Program-made: the position numbers and the translations under genes
Assembly: GCF_041276405.1 (NCBI RefSeq)
Contig: NZ_JBGGGT010000002.1
Span: 2,953,001-3,017,000 of the forward strand
Length of the DNA stretch: 64,000 bases
Reading direction: 5' to 3'
Source: Microvirga sp. TS319
GTDB taxonomy: Bacteria; Pseudomonadota; Alphaproteobacteria; Rhizobiales; Beijerinckiaceae
The notes under the pieces: generated by a model
Told to the model about the DNA's origin: nothing
What the model saw: the letters and a program-made list of their open reading frames with translations, nothing else
The model's database searches: none
In this document: piece by piece, positions 18,502-27,866 of the stretch
How positions within the stretch are numbered: the first letter of the stretch is position 1
How the letters are laid out: each line of letters opens with the position of its first letter

Positions 18502-19161
18502 ATGTCAGGCCAGCAGCGGATCGCACTCTTCATTGACGGAGCGAACCTTTACGCTACGACAAAGACACTTGGGTTCGATATCGACTACAAGCGTCTTCTG
18601 AAGGAATTCCAGGGTCGGGGCACGCTTGTGCGTGCGTTCTACTACACGGCGCTCGTCGAAGATCAGGAATACTCCTCTATCCGCCCGTTGATCGACTGGC
18701 TCGATTACAACGGCTATCGGGTGGTGACGAAGCCCACCAAGGAGTTCGTCGATTCGGCAGGTCGCCGTAAGGTGAAGGGCAATATGGATATCGAGCTCGC
18801 GATCGATGCGCTCGAGCTGTCGCCCTATATCGACCACATGGTGCTGTTCTCCGGCGACGGGGACTTCCGCTCCCTGGTCGAGGCGATGCAGCGCCGGGGC
18901 GTTCGCGTGTCCGTGGTCTCCACCATCACCACGCAGCCCCCCATGGTCGCCGACGAACTGCGCCGTCAGGCGGATGAGTTCCTCGACCTTTCGCAACTGG
19001 CCTCCCGGATCGGCCGCGACCCCTCGGATCGACCGCAGCGCGTGGCCGGCGAAGGCAGCGACCGTCCCCGCCAGCAGCATCAACAGCAGCAGCCCCGCAA
19101 CGGAGCCCTGGAGAGCCGCTACGGCATCCGGCAGGGCCAGGACGACGAATTCGATCTTTGA
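18502..19161 (+). CDS. NYN domain (LabA/DUF88-type) putative ribonuclease
   Basis: The 219-residue protein has a PIN-like NYN fold with the conserved acidic metal-site residues: Asp12 in LFIDGANLY, Asp96 in GNMDIELAIDAL, and Asp119/Asp121 in LFSGDGDFRSLVEAM. Such proteins are predicted or shown to be RNases; the target is unknown. After residue about 165 comes a disordered tail rich in Gln, Arg and Pro. MSGQQRIALF is preceded by AGAGA; an in-frame ATG 20 codons upstream lacks support. The 240-bp leader is AT-rich and probably carries the promoter. Confidence 0.9.
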   Translation: MSGQQRIALFIDGANLYATTKTLGFDIDYKRLLKEFQGRGTLVRAFYYTALVEDQEYSSIRPLIDWLDYNGYRVVTKPTKEFVDSAGRRKVKGNMDIELAIDALELSPYIDHMVLFSGDGDFRSLVEAMQRRGVRVSVVSTITTQPPMVADELRRQADEFLDLSQLASRIGRDPSDRPQRVAGEGSDRPRQQHQQQQPRNGALESRYGIRQGQDDEFDL

Positions 19162-19173
19162 GGTCGCCGCTCC

Positions 19174-19334
19174 TACAGCATCGGACGTGAAGTCGAACCC
19201 ACGTCCGATGCTGTAAGCTTCTGTTTTTGAGCATCTTTTCACGCAAAACTGGTGCCCACTTTTGCGTTCGATGCTCTATCTCTTTGATGGAGCATCGTTT
19301 TTCGCGAAGAACCGGCTCCTACTTCTTCGCGCGA
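19174..19334. repeat. GCATCG-family repeat cluster, three units
   Basis: Unit one is a hairpin CAGCATCGGACGTG / CACGTCCGATGCTG (19175-19213). Unit two runs from GAGCATCTTTTCACGCAAAA to TTGCGTTCGATGCTC (about 19228-19276). Unit three (about 19288-19334) reads GGAGCATCGTTTTTCGCGAA ... CTTCTTCGCGCGAT and is the reverse complement type of the copy at 59515. The cluster fills the gap between the convergent NYN and ACT-domain genes. Confidence 0.85.
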
Positions 19335-19397
19335 TACTCCAGGAAAACGATGAAGCACGGCCGGGTGCGTCCCGGCCGTCGTCCTGTGCCTTGACGG

Positions 19398-19928
19398 TCA
19401 AAGCGTTCCCGCCTCGACCTCGCAGTCCAGGCCGAGCGCGCCGGCGGTATTGCTGACCGTCGCCAGGCATAGGTTGACCTGGCTCTCCGGAATGAACACG
19501 GCGAAGCGGGTCACGTAGAGACCGCCTTCCGCGCTCCCGAGCTTGCGGGCCTCCAGGCGCACAATGTTGGAATCGTATTGCTTGAAGACTTCGGCGAGCC
19601 GCGCCACGAGGCCGAGCTGATCGCCGCCGCTGATCGTGATGCGGTGCGTGATGGTGCCCGCAGGCCCCGGGCTGGGATCGAAGGCGTAAGGAACGGCGCG
19701 AATCTCGGCGCCGGCGAGATCCGGAAGCCGACTGAGGCCCGCCTCGATGTCGCCCGCTTCCAGGCCTGCAGGAAGCTCGCACAGGGCCACAAACTCCGCC
19801 CCGGAGCCTAGAGCCGAGAAGGTCGTATCTCTCAGGTTCACGCCGACGTCGAACAGGTGCTCCGCAATCGCGGCGACAAGCCCGACACGGTCGGGGCCGA
19901 GAACCGAGACAAGAGCGACGGACGCCAT
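19398..19928 (-). CDS. Tandem ACT-domain protein, GcvR-like
   Basis: This 176-residue protein is made of two ACT domains: residues 1-80 begin MASVALVSVLGPDRVGLVAAIAEHL, and residues about 92-170 include ISGGDQLGLVARLAEVF. The arrangement resembles glycine cleavage system transcriptional repressor GcvR, which binds amino acids and acts through a partner regulator. No glycine-cleavage genes are in the window, so ligand and target are unknown. It is flanked on both sides by GCATCG-family repeats. Confidence 0.82.
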   Translation of the reverse strand: MASVALVSVLGPDRVGLVAAIAEHLFDVGVNLRDTTFSALGSGAEFVALCELPAGLEAGDIEAGLSRLPDLAGAEIRAVPYAFDPSPGPAGTITHRITISGGDQLGLVARLAEVFKQYDSNIVRLEARKLGSAEGGLYVTRFAVFIPESQVNLCLATVSNTAGALGLDCEVEAGTL

Positions 19929-19957
19929 ACCAGATCCTCCCAGACAAAGGGGGACTT

Positions 19958-20007
19958 AGAGCATCGGACCCAAAAGTGGATTCCACTTTGGGATCCGTTC
20001 GATGCTC
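19958..20007. repeat. GCATCG-family repeat, single hairpin unit
   Basis: It starts AGAGCATCGGACCCAAAAGT, has an internal palindrome AAAGTGGATTCCACTTT, and ends GTTCGATGCTC. It lies between smpB and the ACT-domain gene. Confidence 0.8.
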
Positions 20008-20041
20008 CCCTTATAGAAAAGCACATCGCTCTGGCGTCCTG

Positions 20042-20515
20042 TCAGCCCTTCTCGCGCATCAGGCGCGCCTTCTCGCGATTCCAGGTACGCTGTTTGTCGG
20101 TCTCGCGCTTGTCGTGGAGCTTCTTGCCCCGGCCGAGCCCGAGCTCCACCTTCGCCCGCCCCCGATCGTTGAAATAGATCTTGAGCGGGACCACGGTGAA
20201 GCCCTCGCGCTGGGTCGCGCCGATGAGCTTGTCGATCTGGCGCTTGTGCAGCAGCAGGCGGCGCGGACGACGCGTCTCGTGGTTGAAGCGGTTTGCCTGG
20301 AGGTATTCCGGGATATAGGCGTTGAAGAGAAAGAACTCTTCGCCCGACGGACCGGCATAGGCCTCCCCGATGGTGGCCTTGCCGGTGCGCAAGGACTTCA
20401 CCTCCGTGCCGGTGAGCGCAATGCCCGCCTCGTAGGTATCGACGATCTCATAATTGAACCGCGCCTTCCGGTTGTCCGCGACGACGCGGTTGGCGCTCTT
20501 CGGAGCTTTGGACAT
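20042..20515 (-). CDS. smpB: SsrA-binding protein SmpB
   Basis: SmpB binds tmRNA and brings it to stalled ribosomes for trans-translation. The 157-residue protein has the conserved N-terminal [40 protein letters not shown] and a basic C-terminal tail ([21 protein letters not shown]). It begins 7 bp after the dapA stop, so dapA-smpB are probably co-transcribed, a pairing common in Hyphomicrobiales. The tmRNA gene itself was not seen in the window. Confidence 0.96.
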   Translation of the reverse strand: MSKAPKSANRVVADNRKARFNYEIVDTYEAGIALTGTEVKSLRTGKATIGEAYAGPSGEEFFLFNAYIPEYLQANRFNHETRRPRRLLLHKRQIDKLIGATQREGFTVVPLKIYFNDRGRAKVELGLGRGKKLHDKRETDKQRTWNREKARLMREKG

Positions 20516-20522
20516 CGGTTCT

Positions 20523-21407
20523 TCAGGTGTTGATCAGACCCGCGTGAACCATCGCCGAATGCACCGCCTGCTTCGTTCCCTCGGAAACGGGAATGAGCGG
20601 CAGGCGCACATCGTCCTGCATAAGGCCGAGAATGGAAGCGGCGTGCTTCACGGGCGACGGATTGGTCTCGAGGAAAAGGTTTGTGTGGAGCGGCATGAGG
20701 CGGTCCTGGATCTTCAGGGCCGTTGCATAGTCGCCCTTCAGGCAGGCCTCCTGCATGTCGGCGCAGAGGCGTGGAGCCACGTTGGACGTGACGGAAATGC
20801 AGCCGTGGCCGCCGTGCGCCATGAAGCCGAGAGCCGTCGCGTCCTCACCCGAGAGCTGGATGAAATCGGGGCCCATGACCTGACGCTGCTGGCTGACGCG
20901 GGCAAGATTCGCGGTCGCGTCCTTCACGCCCGCGATGTTCTTGAGCTCGAAGAGACGCGCCATGGTCTCGACCGACATGTCGATGACGGAGCGGCCGGGG
21001 ATGTTGTAGATGATGATCGGAATGCCGATCGCGTCGTTGATCGCCTTGAAGTGCTGATAGAGGCCTTCCTGCGTCGGCTTGTTGTAATAGGGCGTGACGA
21101 TCAGCACCGCGTCGGCGCCGACTTTCTCGGCATGCCTGGAGAAGCCGATGGCCTCGTCCGTGCTGTTGGAGCCCGCCCCCGCGATCACGGGCACCCTGCC
21201 CTTCACCTCGTCGACACAGATCTCGACGACCCGGTCGTGCTCCTTGTGGCTGAGCGTCGGGCTCTCCCCCGTGGTCCCGACCGGAACGAAGCCGTGGGCG
21301 CCCTGATCGATCTGCCAGTTGATGAAGGCCCTGAAGGCGGCCTCATCCACGGCGCCATCCTTGAAGGGGGTCACCAGAGCCGTGATGGAGCCTTTGAAGC
21401 GGGTCAT
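20523..21407 (-). CDS. dapA: 4-hydroxy-tetrahydrodipicolinate synthase
   Basis: DapA condenses pyruvate with aspartate semialdehyde, the first committed step to diaminopimelate and lysine. The 294-residue TIM-barrel protein has the Schiff-base Lys162 in [10 protein letters not shown], Tyr134 in [10 protein letters not shown] and Thr45 in [12 protein letters not shown]. Length is standard. It is divergent from the lytic transglycosylase gene, with about 180 bp between them, and upstream of smpB. Confidence 0.96.
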   Translation of the reverse strand: MTRFKGSITALVTPFKDGAVDEAAFRAFINWQIDQGAHGFVPVGTTGESPTLSHKEHDRVVEICVDEVKGRVPVIAGAGSNSTDEAIGFSRHAEKVGADAVLIVTPYYNKPTQEGLYQHFKAINDAIGIPIIIYNIPGRSVIDMSVETMARLFELKNIAGVKDATANLARVSQQRQVMGPDFIQLSGEDATALGFMAHGGHGCISVTSNVAPRLCADMQEACLKGDYATALKIQDRLMPLHTNLFLETNPSPVKHAASILGLMQDDVRLPLIPVSEGTKQAVHSAMVHAGLINT

Positions 21408-21589
21408 GATAGTCCTCGAATAGAAGCGGCAAATCTGAAGCGGGCCGGTCGGTCACACATAAGGGCTGCGGCCCATCGGCGCAAACGAACCTTTGAGGTG
21501 TTGTCCTAACGCGGCACTTGGTGTTTCCTCAAGAGAAACGTCGTCATAACGAGAGGCGACGACACGGGGGTGAGCGGGTGATCCTCACA

Positions 21590-23626
21590 ATGCGCCGTTC
21601 GATGGCTCTTCTGGCGTCTGTCGCCGTGTTCCAATTGTCCGCTCTCCCGGTTCACGCCGGCGAATTGCCGGCCGGCTCGCCTGTCCCCCCTGCCCTGGAG
21701 AGCTTCAGGCCCCTTTCCACGGCCATGGGAGACCTGGAACAGCTGCCGCTGATCTTCAAGGCCTACCGGGCCGAGGATCCGGCCGAAGCGGCGATCCTGC
21801 AGTCGAAACTCACGGATCCGGCGGCGCAGGCCGTCGCCGAATGGTTCGCCATCCGCATCGGCCTCCCCCTCGGTTACGAGCGGATCATGGCCTTCCGGCG
21901 GGATTTTCCGGACTGGCCCATGACGTCGCAACTCCGCCGGCGGCTGGAGATCACCTTCCTGGCCGAGCGCCGCTCGAATGCGCAGATTCGCGACTTTTTC
22001 GACAAGCGCCCGCCCGTCACGCCAGCCGGACGCATCGCGCTGGGCCTCGCACTCAAGGGCGACGGTCTCGATAAGGAAGCTGCGGATCTGATCCGCTTCG
22101 CGTGGCGCGAAGATACCTTCGGAAGCGACACCGAGCGCCGGATCCTCGACCGGTTCCCGGACCTCCTCACCCGGGCCGACCACCGCTACCGCATGGAGCG
22201 CCACCTCCTGAAGGAGAACTGGAGCGCCGCCCAGCGCGCCGCCGAGCTCGCCGGCCAGGACTACGTCACCCTGGTCAAGGCCCGCATGGGCCTGTTCCAG
22301 GGCAAGAAGAAGGCCGACAAGGCCTTCGCGGCGGTCCCCGCCTCGCTCAGGACCGATCCGTCCTACCTGTTCTCCCGCGCGCTCTTCCAGCGCAGGGCGA
22401 ACAACATGGCGGAGGCGGCCAAGATCATCATGCAGGCCCCCCGCGATCACGAGCTTCGCGTGGACGGGGATGAATGGTGGGCCGAGCAGCGCCGGATCGC
22501 CCGGGAGCTGCTCGACAAGGGCGACGCCAAGACCGCCTACATGGTGGCGAGTCACCACTCGGCCGAATCTCCCGCGGAGCAGATCGAGGCGGAGTTTCAT
22601 GCGGGCTGGATCGCGCTTCGCTTCCTGAACGACCCGGAAACGGCCGCGAAGCACTTCGCCACCGCGTCGCAGGCCGCCTCCACGCCGATTTCCCTGTCCC
22701 GCGCCGCCTATTGGCAGGCCCGTGCGGCGGAATCGGCAGGGGCCGCCGAAGACGCCAAGCACTTCTACATGCGGGCAGCCGGGTACCCGACCACTTATTA
22801 CGGCCAGCTCGCGCGCGACAAGCTGGGTGAAAGCGTGTCCCTGCGTTCCGTCGAGCCCCTGAAGGATGATGAGCACAAAGCCTTCGATGCGCTCGTTCCC
22901 GTGCGCGCCGTGCGCCTCCTGAACCAGATCGGCGAGCCGGAGCTGGCCATCGGCCTCTATGCCGACCTTGCCCAGGTCCTGAACGATCCTGGACAGCTCG
23001 ATGCTCTCGCGGCGCTCGCCACATCCCAGCACAATCCGCGCGCGGTCCTGGCGGTGGGCAAGATCGCCCTGCAACGGGGGTTCCCGCTCGATCAGCACGC
23101 CTACCCCATCGCCGCCATCCCGGATTTCGAACCGGTCGGCGACGAAGTCGAGGCGGCCATGGTCTATGCCATCGCGCGCCAGGAAAGCGCGTTCAATCCC
23201 AAGGCGGTCTCGAGCGCAGGCGCGCGCGGTCTGATGCAGCTCATGCCGGCCACCGCCAAGCGCACCGCGCAGCGTTTCGGCGTCGGATTCGACCTGAACC
23301 GCCTGGTGGATGACCCCTCCTACAACGCGAAGATTGGCTCCGCCCATCTCGGAGAGCTGATGGAGGACTGGAAGGGCTCCTACATTCTCGCTTTCGCCTC
23401 CTACAATGCGGGCGGCGGCAACGTGAAGAAGTGGATCCGGAGCTATGGAGATCCCCGCCAGCCCGACGTGGACATGATCGACTGGGTCGAGAGGATCCCG
23501 TTCTACGAGACCCGGAACTACGTACAGCGGGTCATGGAAAACCTGCAGGTCTACCGGGCGCGACTGAAGGAGAAGCCTGTCTCGGGAATTTCCGAGACAG
23601 CGGATGCGGCGAAGACCGCCTATTGA
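21590..23626 (+). CDS. Periplasmic soluble lytic murein transglycosylase (Slt family)
   Basis: This 678-residue exported enzyme cleaves peptidoglycan glycan strands with formation of anhydro-MurNAc. A signal peptide (MRRSMALLASVAVFQLSALP, cut after VHAG) precedes a long alpha-helical U-domain-like region with TPR-like repeats. The C-terminal SLT domain has catalytic Glu532 in IARQESAFNPKAVSSAGARG followed by LMQLMPATAKR and FASYNAGGGNVKKW. An in-frame start 24 codons upstream would bury the signal peptide, so ATG 21590 is chosen. Divergent from dapA, whose product feeds the same cell wall. Confidence 0.93.
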   Translation: MRRSMALLASVAVFQLSALPVHAGELPAGSPVPPALESFRPLSTAMGDLEQLPLIFKAYRAEDPAEAAILQSKLTDPAAQAVAEWFAIRIGLPLGYERIMAFRRDFPDWPMTSQLRRRLEITFLAERRSNAQIRDFFDKRPPVTPAGRIALGLALKGDGLDKEAADLIRFAWREDTFGSDTERRILDRFPDLLTRADHRYRMERHLLKENWSAAQRAAELAGQDYVTLVKARMGLFQGKKKADKAFAAVPASLRTDPSYLFSRALFQRRANNMAEAAKIIMQAPRDHELRVDGDEWWAEQRRIARELLDKGDAKTAYMVASHHSAESPAEQIEAEFHAGWIALRFLNDPETAAKHFATASQAASTPISLSRAAYWQARAAESAGAAEDAKHFYMRAAGYPTTYYGQLARDKLGESVSLRSVEPLKDDEHKAFDALVPVRAVRLLNQIGEPELAIGLYADLAQVLNDPGQLDALAALATSQHNPRAVLAVGKIALQRGFPLDQHAYPIAAIPDFEPVGDEVEAAMVYAIARQESAFNPKAVSSAGARGLMQLMPATAKRTAQRFGVGFDLNRLVDDPSYNAKIGSAHLGELMEDWKGSYILAFASYNAGGGNVKKWIRSYGDPRQPDVDMIDWVERIPFYETRNYVQRVMENLQVYRARLKEKPVSGISETADAAKTAY

Positions 23627-23908
23627 GGCGAGCCGAGCATTCGCGCCTCGCCATCATCGACCTTCTGCAGGATCCAAAGGGGCCTCCCGAAGGCATGCCC
23701 CTGAACTCCGTCCGTCATCCCTGCTTTTCATGTGTCATCCTATCCCTCCAGTCGGGATCCCCTGCGAGCAGGGACCCATCAACACGACCGGGAAAGGAAA
23801 ATGCGCAGCGACATCCGTGCGCCTCATTCGGCATCGCGATTGCCACAGCCCTGCGCTGGTTCTCCGGGCGCTCAGGTCGCTTTTCGACAAATCGTGACAC
23901 CCTCGAAC

Positions 23909-23980
23909 GTCATGCCCGGGCTTGAGCCGGGCATCTAGAGCATCGAATTACCGGATCAACTTTTTCGCACGATGCGCTAG
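23909..23980. repeat. Composite repeat: CATGCCCGGG hairpin plus GCATCG unit
   Basis: GTCATGCCCGGGCTTGAGCC continues into GGGCATCTAGAGCATCG. The hairpin end and the start of the TAGAGCATCG unit share the CTAG junction, and the second unit ends TTTTTCGCACGATGCGCTAG. The two repeat families are directly joined here. Confidence 0.75.
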
Positions 23981-24127
23981 GTCTTGTCGGCGCGGCGTTT
24001 CCCAAGGCGTGGATGGCCGGACCAAGTCCGGCCATGACGACCGGTCGCCAAGACGAGCCGGGGGCGAACAATGGCCCCGAACCTTACCGACCTGGCTGTG
24101 CAGGACTGTTCGAATGATGCGGCCACC

Positions 24128-24223
24128 AGCATCGGACGAGACATCGGACCCGCATCCCATGCTGTCAGTCTATGATCTTAAGCATCTTCTCACGCAAAAC
24201 CGAATCCGCTCTCCCGAGCGATG
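24128..24223. repeat. GCATCG-family repeats, two units
   Basis: The left unit runs AGCATCGGACGAGACATCGG to ATCCCATGCTG; the right unit runs AAGCATCTTCTCACGCAAAA to CGAGCGATGC. They lie just upstream of the porin terminator on the plus strand. Confidence 0.75.
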
Positions 24224-24232
24224 CACGAACGT

Positions 24233-24266
24233 GAAAAAGAAAACCCCGGTGTTGCCACCGGGGTTT
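24233..24266 (-). terminator. Intrinsic terminator of the porin gene
   Basis: On the minus strand AAACCCCGGTGGCAACACCG continues to GGGGTTT and then TTCTTTTTCAC. This is a strong GC stem with a T-rich tail 25 bp after the porin stop codon, as expected for a highly expressed gene. Confidence 0.93.
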
Positions 24267-24291
24267 CCTCTCGCCAATCGGGTTGAGCCGA

Positions 24292-25533
24292 TTAGAAGTC
24301 ACGCTGAACGCGCAGACGGCCTTCCCAAGCGCTGCGGTTGTCGCGCACGCGGCTATCGATGACCACGGGCTGTTCCGTATTGATGTTCGCGTAGAGGACC
24401 TCAGCGCCGATAGTCAGACCGGAGACCGGCGACCACAGCAGGTTCGTGCCAACGCGCCACTCGTTGAAGTCGAACAGGTCGCCCACATCGCCGCCGTAGT
24501 TCACGCGAGCGTACGAACCGAACACGTTCTGGCGGAGTTCAGGGGTCCAGTAGTGACGCAGGCCAGCGGCGATCTGCCAGCCGCGGCCGGTGTCGATCTC
24601 GCCGTCTTCGTCGATGAAGGCATCGACGACAGAACCGGAAACGCCACGGATGCTGGAGGAGCTGCCGAAGCCGAGATAGCCGAGAGCGCCGTCAGCATAG
24701 GTCGCAGCGAGCCAGAAGGTGTCGCCAGCGCCGAGCATCGGGAGGTTGAAGTTGAACTGGCCCGACACGGCGAAGCCGTAATCGGTGTCCGGGATGATCA
24801 CGTCAGCAGGAGTGACGCCGGCGATCGCGGCGCTGCGGAGCTGATGAACAGCACCCGACAGCTGAGCCGAGCCCCAGGTGCCCGTGTACTTCACGTTCGC
24901 GACGACGTCGGGAGCGCGCTGACCGGCCGGGAAGAAGGCAGGCACAGCACCAAACGCCGTGCCGGCAAAGCGGCCTTCTTCGAGCGACAGCGAGGCCGAG
25001 AAGCCATTGCCGAACGAGAAGGTGTAGGCCAGCAGGTTGACGTTCGGCTGGTCCGACCAGCGAATCGTGCCGAAGGACTGGGTGTCGATGTCGCCGTTGT
25101 CGAAGAAGGTCTGAGCGCGACCGGCGGTCAGGCCACCGAACTGCACGAAAGCCTGGTCGACGTTGGGATCGGTGGCCTTAGGGCCATACGAGCCGGTGTC
25201 GCGGGTCATCTCGAAGCGGACGAACGTGCGCAGCAGGCCGTAGGCCGTGGCGGTACGAGCGTCGATGTTCAGACGGCCACGAGCGCGGAAGCCGATCGTG
25301 TCGTTGGCGCGAGTAGCCGGCTCAAGATAGCGGTATTCAGCGCGGACACGGCCACCAACGCGGAGGCAGGTCTCCGTGCCGGGGATGTAGAAGAAGCCTG
25401 CGCCGTAGGCGGAGCAGACGCGAACGAACTCAACAGGAGCAGCCTTCTTGACGGGAAGGTCAGCAGCCTGAGCCCCGGCAACAGCAGCAAAACCAGCAGC
25501 CGATCCGAGGAGAAGGCTCTTAACGAGCTTCAT
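24292..25533 (-). CDS. Outer membrane porin, Omp2/Porin_2 family
   Basis: This 413-residue protein forms a general diffusion channel in the outer membrane. A signal peptide MKLVKSLLLGSAAGFAAVAG ends in AQA|ADLPVKKAAPVEFVRVC, the standard N-terminus of Hyphomicrobiales Porin_2 proteins, with the paired cysteines in VRVCSAYGAGFFYIPGTETC. The rest is alternating beta-strand sequence ending in Phe (RLRVQRDF), the usual porin end. A start 24 codons upstream is rejected because the signal peptide would be internal. It is monocistronic, with its own terminator and a long upstream region, consistent with a major outer-membrane protein. Confidence 0.95.
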   Translation of the reverse strand: MKLVKSLLLGSAAGFAAVAGAQAADLPVKKAAPVEFVRVCSAYGAGFFYIPGTETCLRVGGRVRAEYRYLEPATRANDTIGFRARGRLNIDARTATAYGLLRTFVRFEMTRDTGSYGPKATDPNVDQAFVQFGGLTAGRAQTFFDNGDIDTQSFGTIRWSDQPNVNLLAYTFSFGNGFSASLSLEEGRFAGTAFGAVPAFFPAGQRAPDVVANVKYTGTWGSAQLSGAVHQLRSAAIAGVTPADVIIPDTDYGFAVSGQFNFNLPMLGAGDTFWLAATYADGALGYLGFGSSSSIRGVSGSVVDAFIDEDGEIDTGRGWQIAAGLRHYWTPELRQNVFGSYARVNYGGDVGDLFDFNEWRVGTNLLWSPVSGLTIGAEVLYANINTEQPVVIDSRVRDNRSAWEGRLRVQRDF

Positions 25534-25985
25534 GGTAAACCTCCAAAGTTTCGAGACCCTTGGGGGGTCGGGTTTTTGTGCTTTGAAGGCCAAAGCCCCA
25601 AACACCTCCCTTTTCCCCTAGTGATCTGATGGCCCGCCTTTTGGCTGGAGCCGATCAAATGACGACTGGGGTGCCCCCGTCGCTGGAGCCACATTAGCCA
25701 GAGCGATCCGCCAAGCAACCGAATGAAGGCATAAACTGGGCAACCTGGAGGGCTTTTCACCGGCATGTTGCACAAAGGCAACGTTTTCATTCCCGGCTGT
25801 TTACTGTTCGTAAAACTTTGAGGCCAAACCCTAACAAACCCTTAATTTGCAAGGGTTATTGGTTGAAGCACGGTGGCTGCAATCATCGTCGCCCGATCCG
25901 ATTTTGCGGCATCACGAAGGGGTGAGCCTGTGAATAAGTCTGTCCGCAATTGGGGCGAAGACGGGCGTCTTACGTCAAAATTGAG
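25534..25985. other. Porin upstream region
   Basis: About 450 bp without a supported gene separate the porin from hpd; both are read leftward. GTAAACCTCC lies just upstream of the porin ATG and gives GGAGGTTTAC on the coding strand. The stretch 25800-25865 is AT-rich and is the likely site of porin promoter or regulatory elements. No defined operator was recognised. Confidence 0.5.
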
Positions 25986-26008
25986 AAGGCCGGGACATGC
26001 CCGGCCTT
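25986..26008 (-). terminator. Probable terminator of hpd
   Basis: AAGGCCGGG-ACATG-CCCGGCCTT forms a perfect 9-bp stem 28 bp after the hpd stop codon. On the minus strand it is followed by CTCAATTTTG, a weak T tract. Confidence 0.65.
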
Positions 26009-26035
26009 CCAAGAATCGCGTCGATGTCGGCCGTC

Positions 26036-27151
26036 TCAAGCGGCGCTTGGTTTCAGGACGCCGCGACGAATCTGGTCCTCCTCGATGGATTCGAAGAGCG
26101 CCTTGAAGTTGCCTTCGCCGAATCCCTCGTCACCCTTGCGCTGGATGAACTCGAAGAAGATCGGTCCGATCGCCGTCTTGCCGAAGCGCTGAAGCAGCAC
26201 CTTGGTGAAGCCGCCTTCCACGACGCCCTCGCCGTCGATGAGAATGCCGTTCGTCTGCAGCCGCTCGATCGGCTCCTCGTGGCTCGGAAGGCGCTTGTCG
26301 ATGCGAGAATAATAGATGTCGTTCGGAGCGGGCATGAATTCGAGCCCGTTCGCGATCAGGGTCTCGATGGATTCGTAGAGATCGTGCGAACCCAGCGCCA
26401 CATGCTGGATGCCCTCGCCCTTGTATTCCTGCAGATACTCCTCGATCTGCCCGGTCTCGCCCGCATCCTCGTTGATCGGGATGCGGATCTTGCCGTCGGG
26501 GCTCGTCATGGCGCGCGAATGCAGGCCCGTCAGCTTGCCCTCGATGTCGAAGTAGCGGATCTGGCGGAAGTTGAAGAGGCGCTCGTAGAAACCCGCCCAT
26601 TCGCTCAACCTTCCGCGATAGACGTTGTGCGTCAGGTGATCGATGTAATAGAGGCCGACGCCCTTGGGCTTCGGATCCTTCTCGCCGAGCCATTCGAAGT
26701 CGACGTCGTAGATCGAGCCCTTCGCGCCGTAGCGGTCGACGAAGTAGATCTGCAGCCCGCCGATGCCTTCGATGGCCGGAATCTCGAGCTCGTTGGGGCC
26801 CCGTTCCGTCTGCACGGGCTTGGCGCCCATGGAGAGCGCACGGTCATAGGCATATTTCGCGTCGACCACGCGGAAGGCCATGGCCGGAGCCGAGGGACCG
26901 TGCTGGCTGGCGAAGCGCTCGGCGAAGGAGCCGGGCTGCGCGTTGACGACGAAGTTGATGTCGCCCTGCCGGTAGAGCAGCACGTTCTTCGAACGGTGCC
27001 TGGCGACCAGGCTGAAGCCCATGGTCTTGAACAGCCTGTCGAGAGCCTGCGGGTCCGGGTGACAGAACTCCACGAACTCGAAGCCGTCGGTTCCCATCGG
27101 GTTGTCTTCGCTGATGGCCGGCGGCGGTGCGTCATGCGGGAACGGTCCCAT
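26036..27151 (-). CDS. hpd: 4-hydroxyphenylpyruvate dioxygenase
   Basis: This non-haem Fe(II) enzyme converts 4-hydroxyphenylpyruvate to homogentisate in tyrosine breakdown. The 371-residue protein has the iron ligands His172 (YIDHLTHNV), His250 (GIQHVALGSHD) and Glu334 (IFFEFIQRKGD), with the C-terminal GFGEGNFKALFESIE. The ATG is preceded by AGGAGGAAAGCC, so the longer upstream frame is not used. It is followed leftward by a hairpin and lies in the same direction as maiA and marR, with hmgA divergent. Confidence 0.96.
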   Translation of the reverse strand: MGPFPHDAPPPAISEDNPMGTDGFEFVEFCHPDPQALDRLFKTMGFSLVARHRSKNVLLYRQGDINFVVNAQPGSFAERFASQHGPSAPAMAFRVVDAKYAYDRALSMGAKPVQTERGPNELEIPAIEGIGGLQIYFVDRYGAKGSIYDVDFEWLGEKDPKPKGVGLYYIDHLTHNVYRGRLSEWAGFYERLFNFRQIRYFDIEGKLTGLHSRAMTSPDGKIRIPINEDAGETGQIEEYLQEYKGEGIQHVALGSHDLYESIETLIANGLEFMPAPNDIYYSRIDKRLPSHEEPIERLQTNGILIDGEGVVEGGFTKVLLQRFGKTAIGPIFFEFIQRKGDEGFGEGNFKALFESIEEDQIRRGVLKPSAA

Positions 27152-27236
27152 GGCTTTCCTCCTGTTGCGGATGCAGTCCCTCGTAGGGCTGCTCCTCTTC
27201 ACCACGCGCAGGACCGCGGGCGGTCCTTGCGCCCAT

Positions 27237-27866
27237 TCATCGAACCGCGTCCGGCTGGCGTTCCGGCGCGGCATCCTGAAAGGCGCGGAGTTCGGCGCAG
27301 GCCGCATCCACCGCGACGATCTTCGGATAGGCATCGAGCGAGATGTTGAAGCGCCGCGCATTGAAGACCTGCGGCACGAGATAGAGATCGGCGAGCGAGA
27401 CCTGCGTGCCGAAGCCATAGGGGCCGGGTTCGATCAGAGCCTCGATGGCGTCGAAACCGTCGCGCACCCAATGGGCATACCAGGCATCCACGGCGGACTG
27501 GTCGTGCCCCAGGGTTCGCTTGAGATAGCGCAGGGGTCCGAGATTGTTCAGAGGGTGAATATCGCAGCCGACGATGGCCGCGATGGCGCGCACCTTCGCG
27601 CGGCTCAGCGCATCGGCCGGCAGCAGGGGCGGATCGGGGTAGACCTCGTCGAGATATTCGAGAATGGCCGGGGACTGGATGAGGACGGGGCCGCCGAGAT
27701 CCAGGGCCGGCAGGCGCCGCTGCGGATTGACGGCGCCGTATGCCTCGTCGCGCTGCTCGCCATCGAGAAGGTTCACCGGCACGGATTCGTAAGGCACGTT
27801 CTTCAGGTTGAGTGCGATCCTGACCCGATAGGCCGCCGAGGAGCGGAAATAGGTATAGAGCTTCAC
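27237..27866 (-). CDS. maiA: Maleylacetoacetate isomerase
   Basis: MaiA is a zeta-class glutathione S-transferase-fold enzyme that isomerises maleylacetoacetate to fumarylacetoacetate, the step after HmgA. The 209-residue protein begins MKLYTYFRSSAAYRVRIALN with the SSAAYRVRIAL active-site motif, then NPQRRLPAL and IQSPAILEYLDE of the GSH site. The start is GTG, with GGGAGG 7 bases upstream, and overlaps the marR stop (GTGA). Length is normal. Confidence 0.94.
   Translation of the reverse strand: MKLYTYFRSSAAYRVRIALNLKNVPYESVPVNLLDGEQRDEAYGAVNPQRRLPALDLGGPVLIQSPAILEYLDEVYPDPPLLPADALSRAKVRAIAAIVGCDIHPLNNLGPLRYLKRTLGHDQSAVDAWYAHWVRDGFDAIEALIEPGPYGFGTQVSLADLYLVPQVFNARRFNISLDAYPKIVAVDAACAELRAFQDAAPERQPDAVR

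Larger units (their letters stand above)
23627..24232. other. Non-coding region with several dispersed repeats
   Basis: No gene is supported in these about 600 bp between the convergent transglycosylase and porin genes. It holds a CATGCCCGGG hairpin (23909-23935), a GCATCG-family unit (23937-23980), a second hairpin with arms GGATGGCCGGAC and GTCCGGCCATGAC (24011-24037), and a two-unit GCATCG cluster (24128-24223). The first about 250 bp (23630-23880) shows nothing recognisable. Confidence 0.7.

Noticed and set aside
21506..23347. 613-residue open frame antisense to the lytic transglycosylase
   Set aside because: Low-complexity Gly/Arg/Leu shadow sequence; the plus strand has a signal peptide and catalytic SLT motifs.
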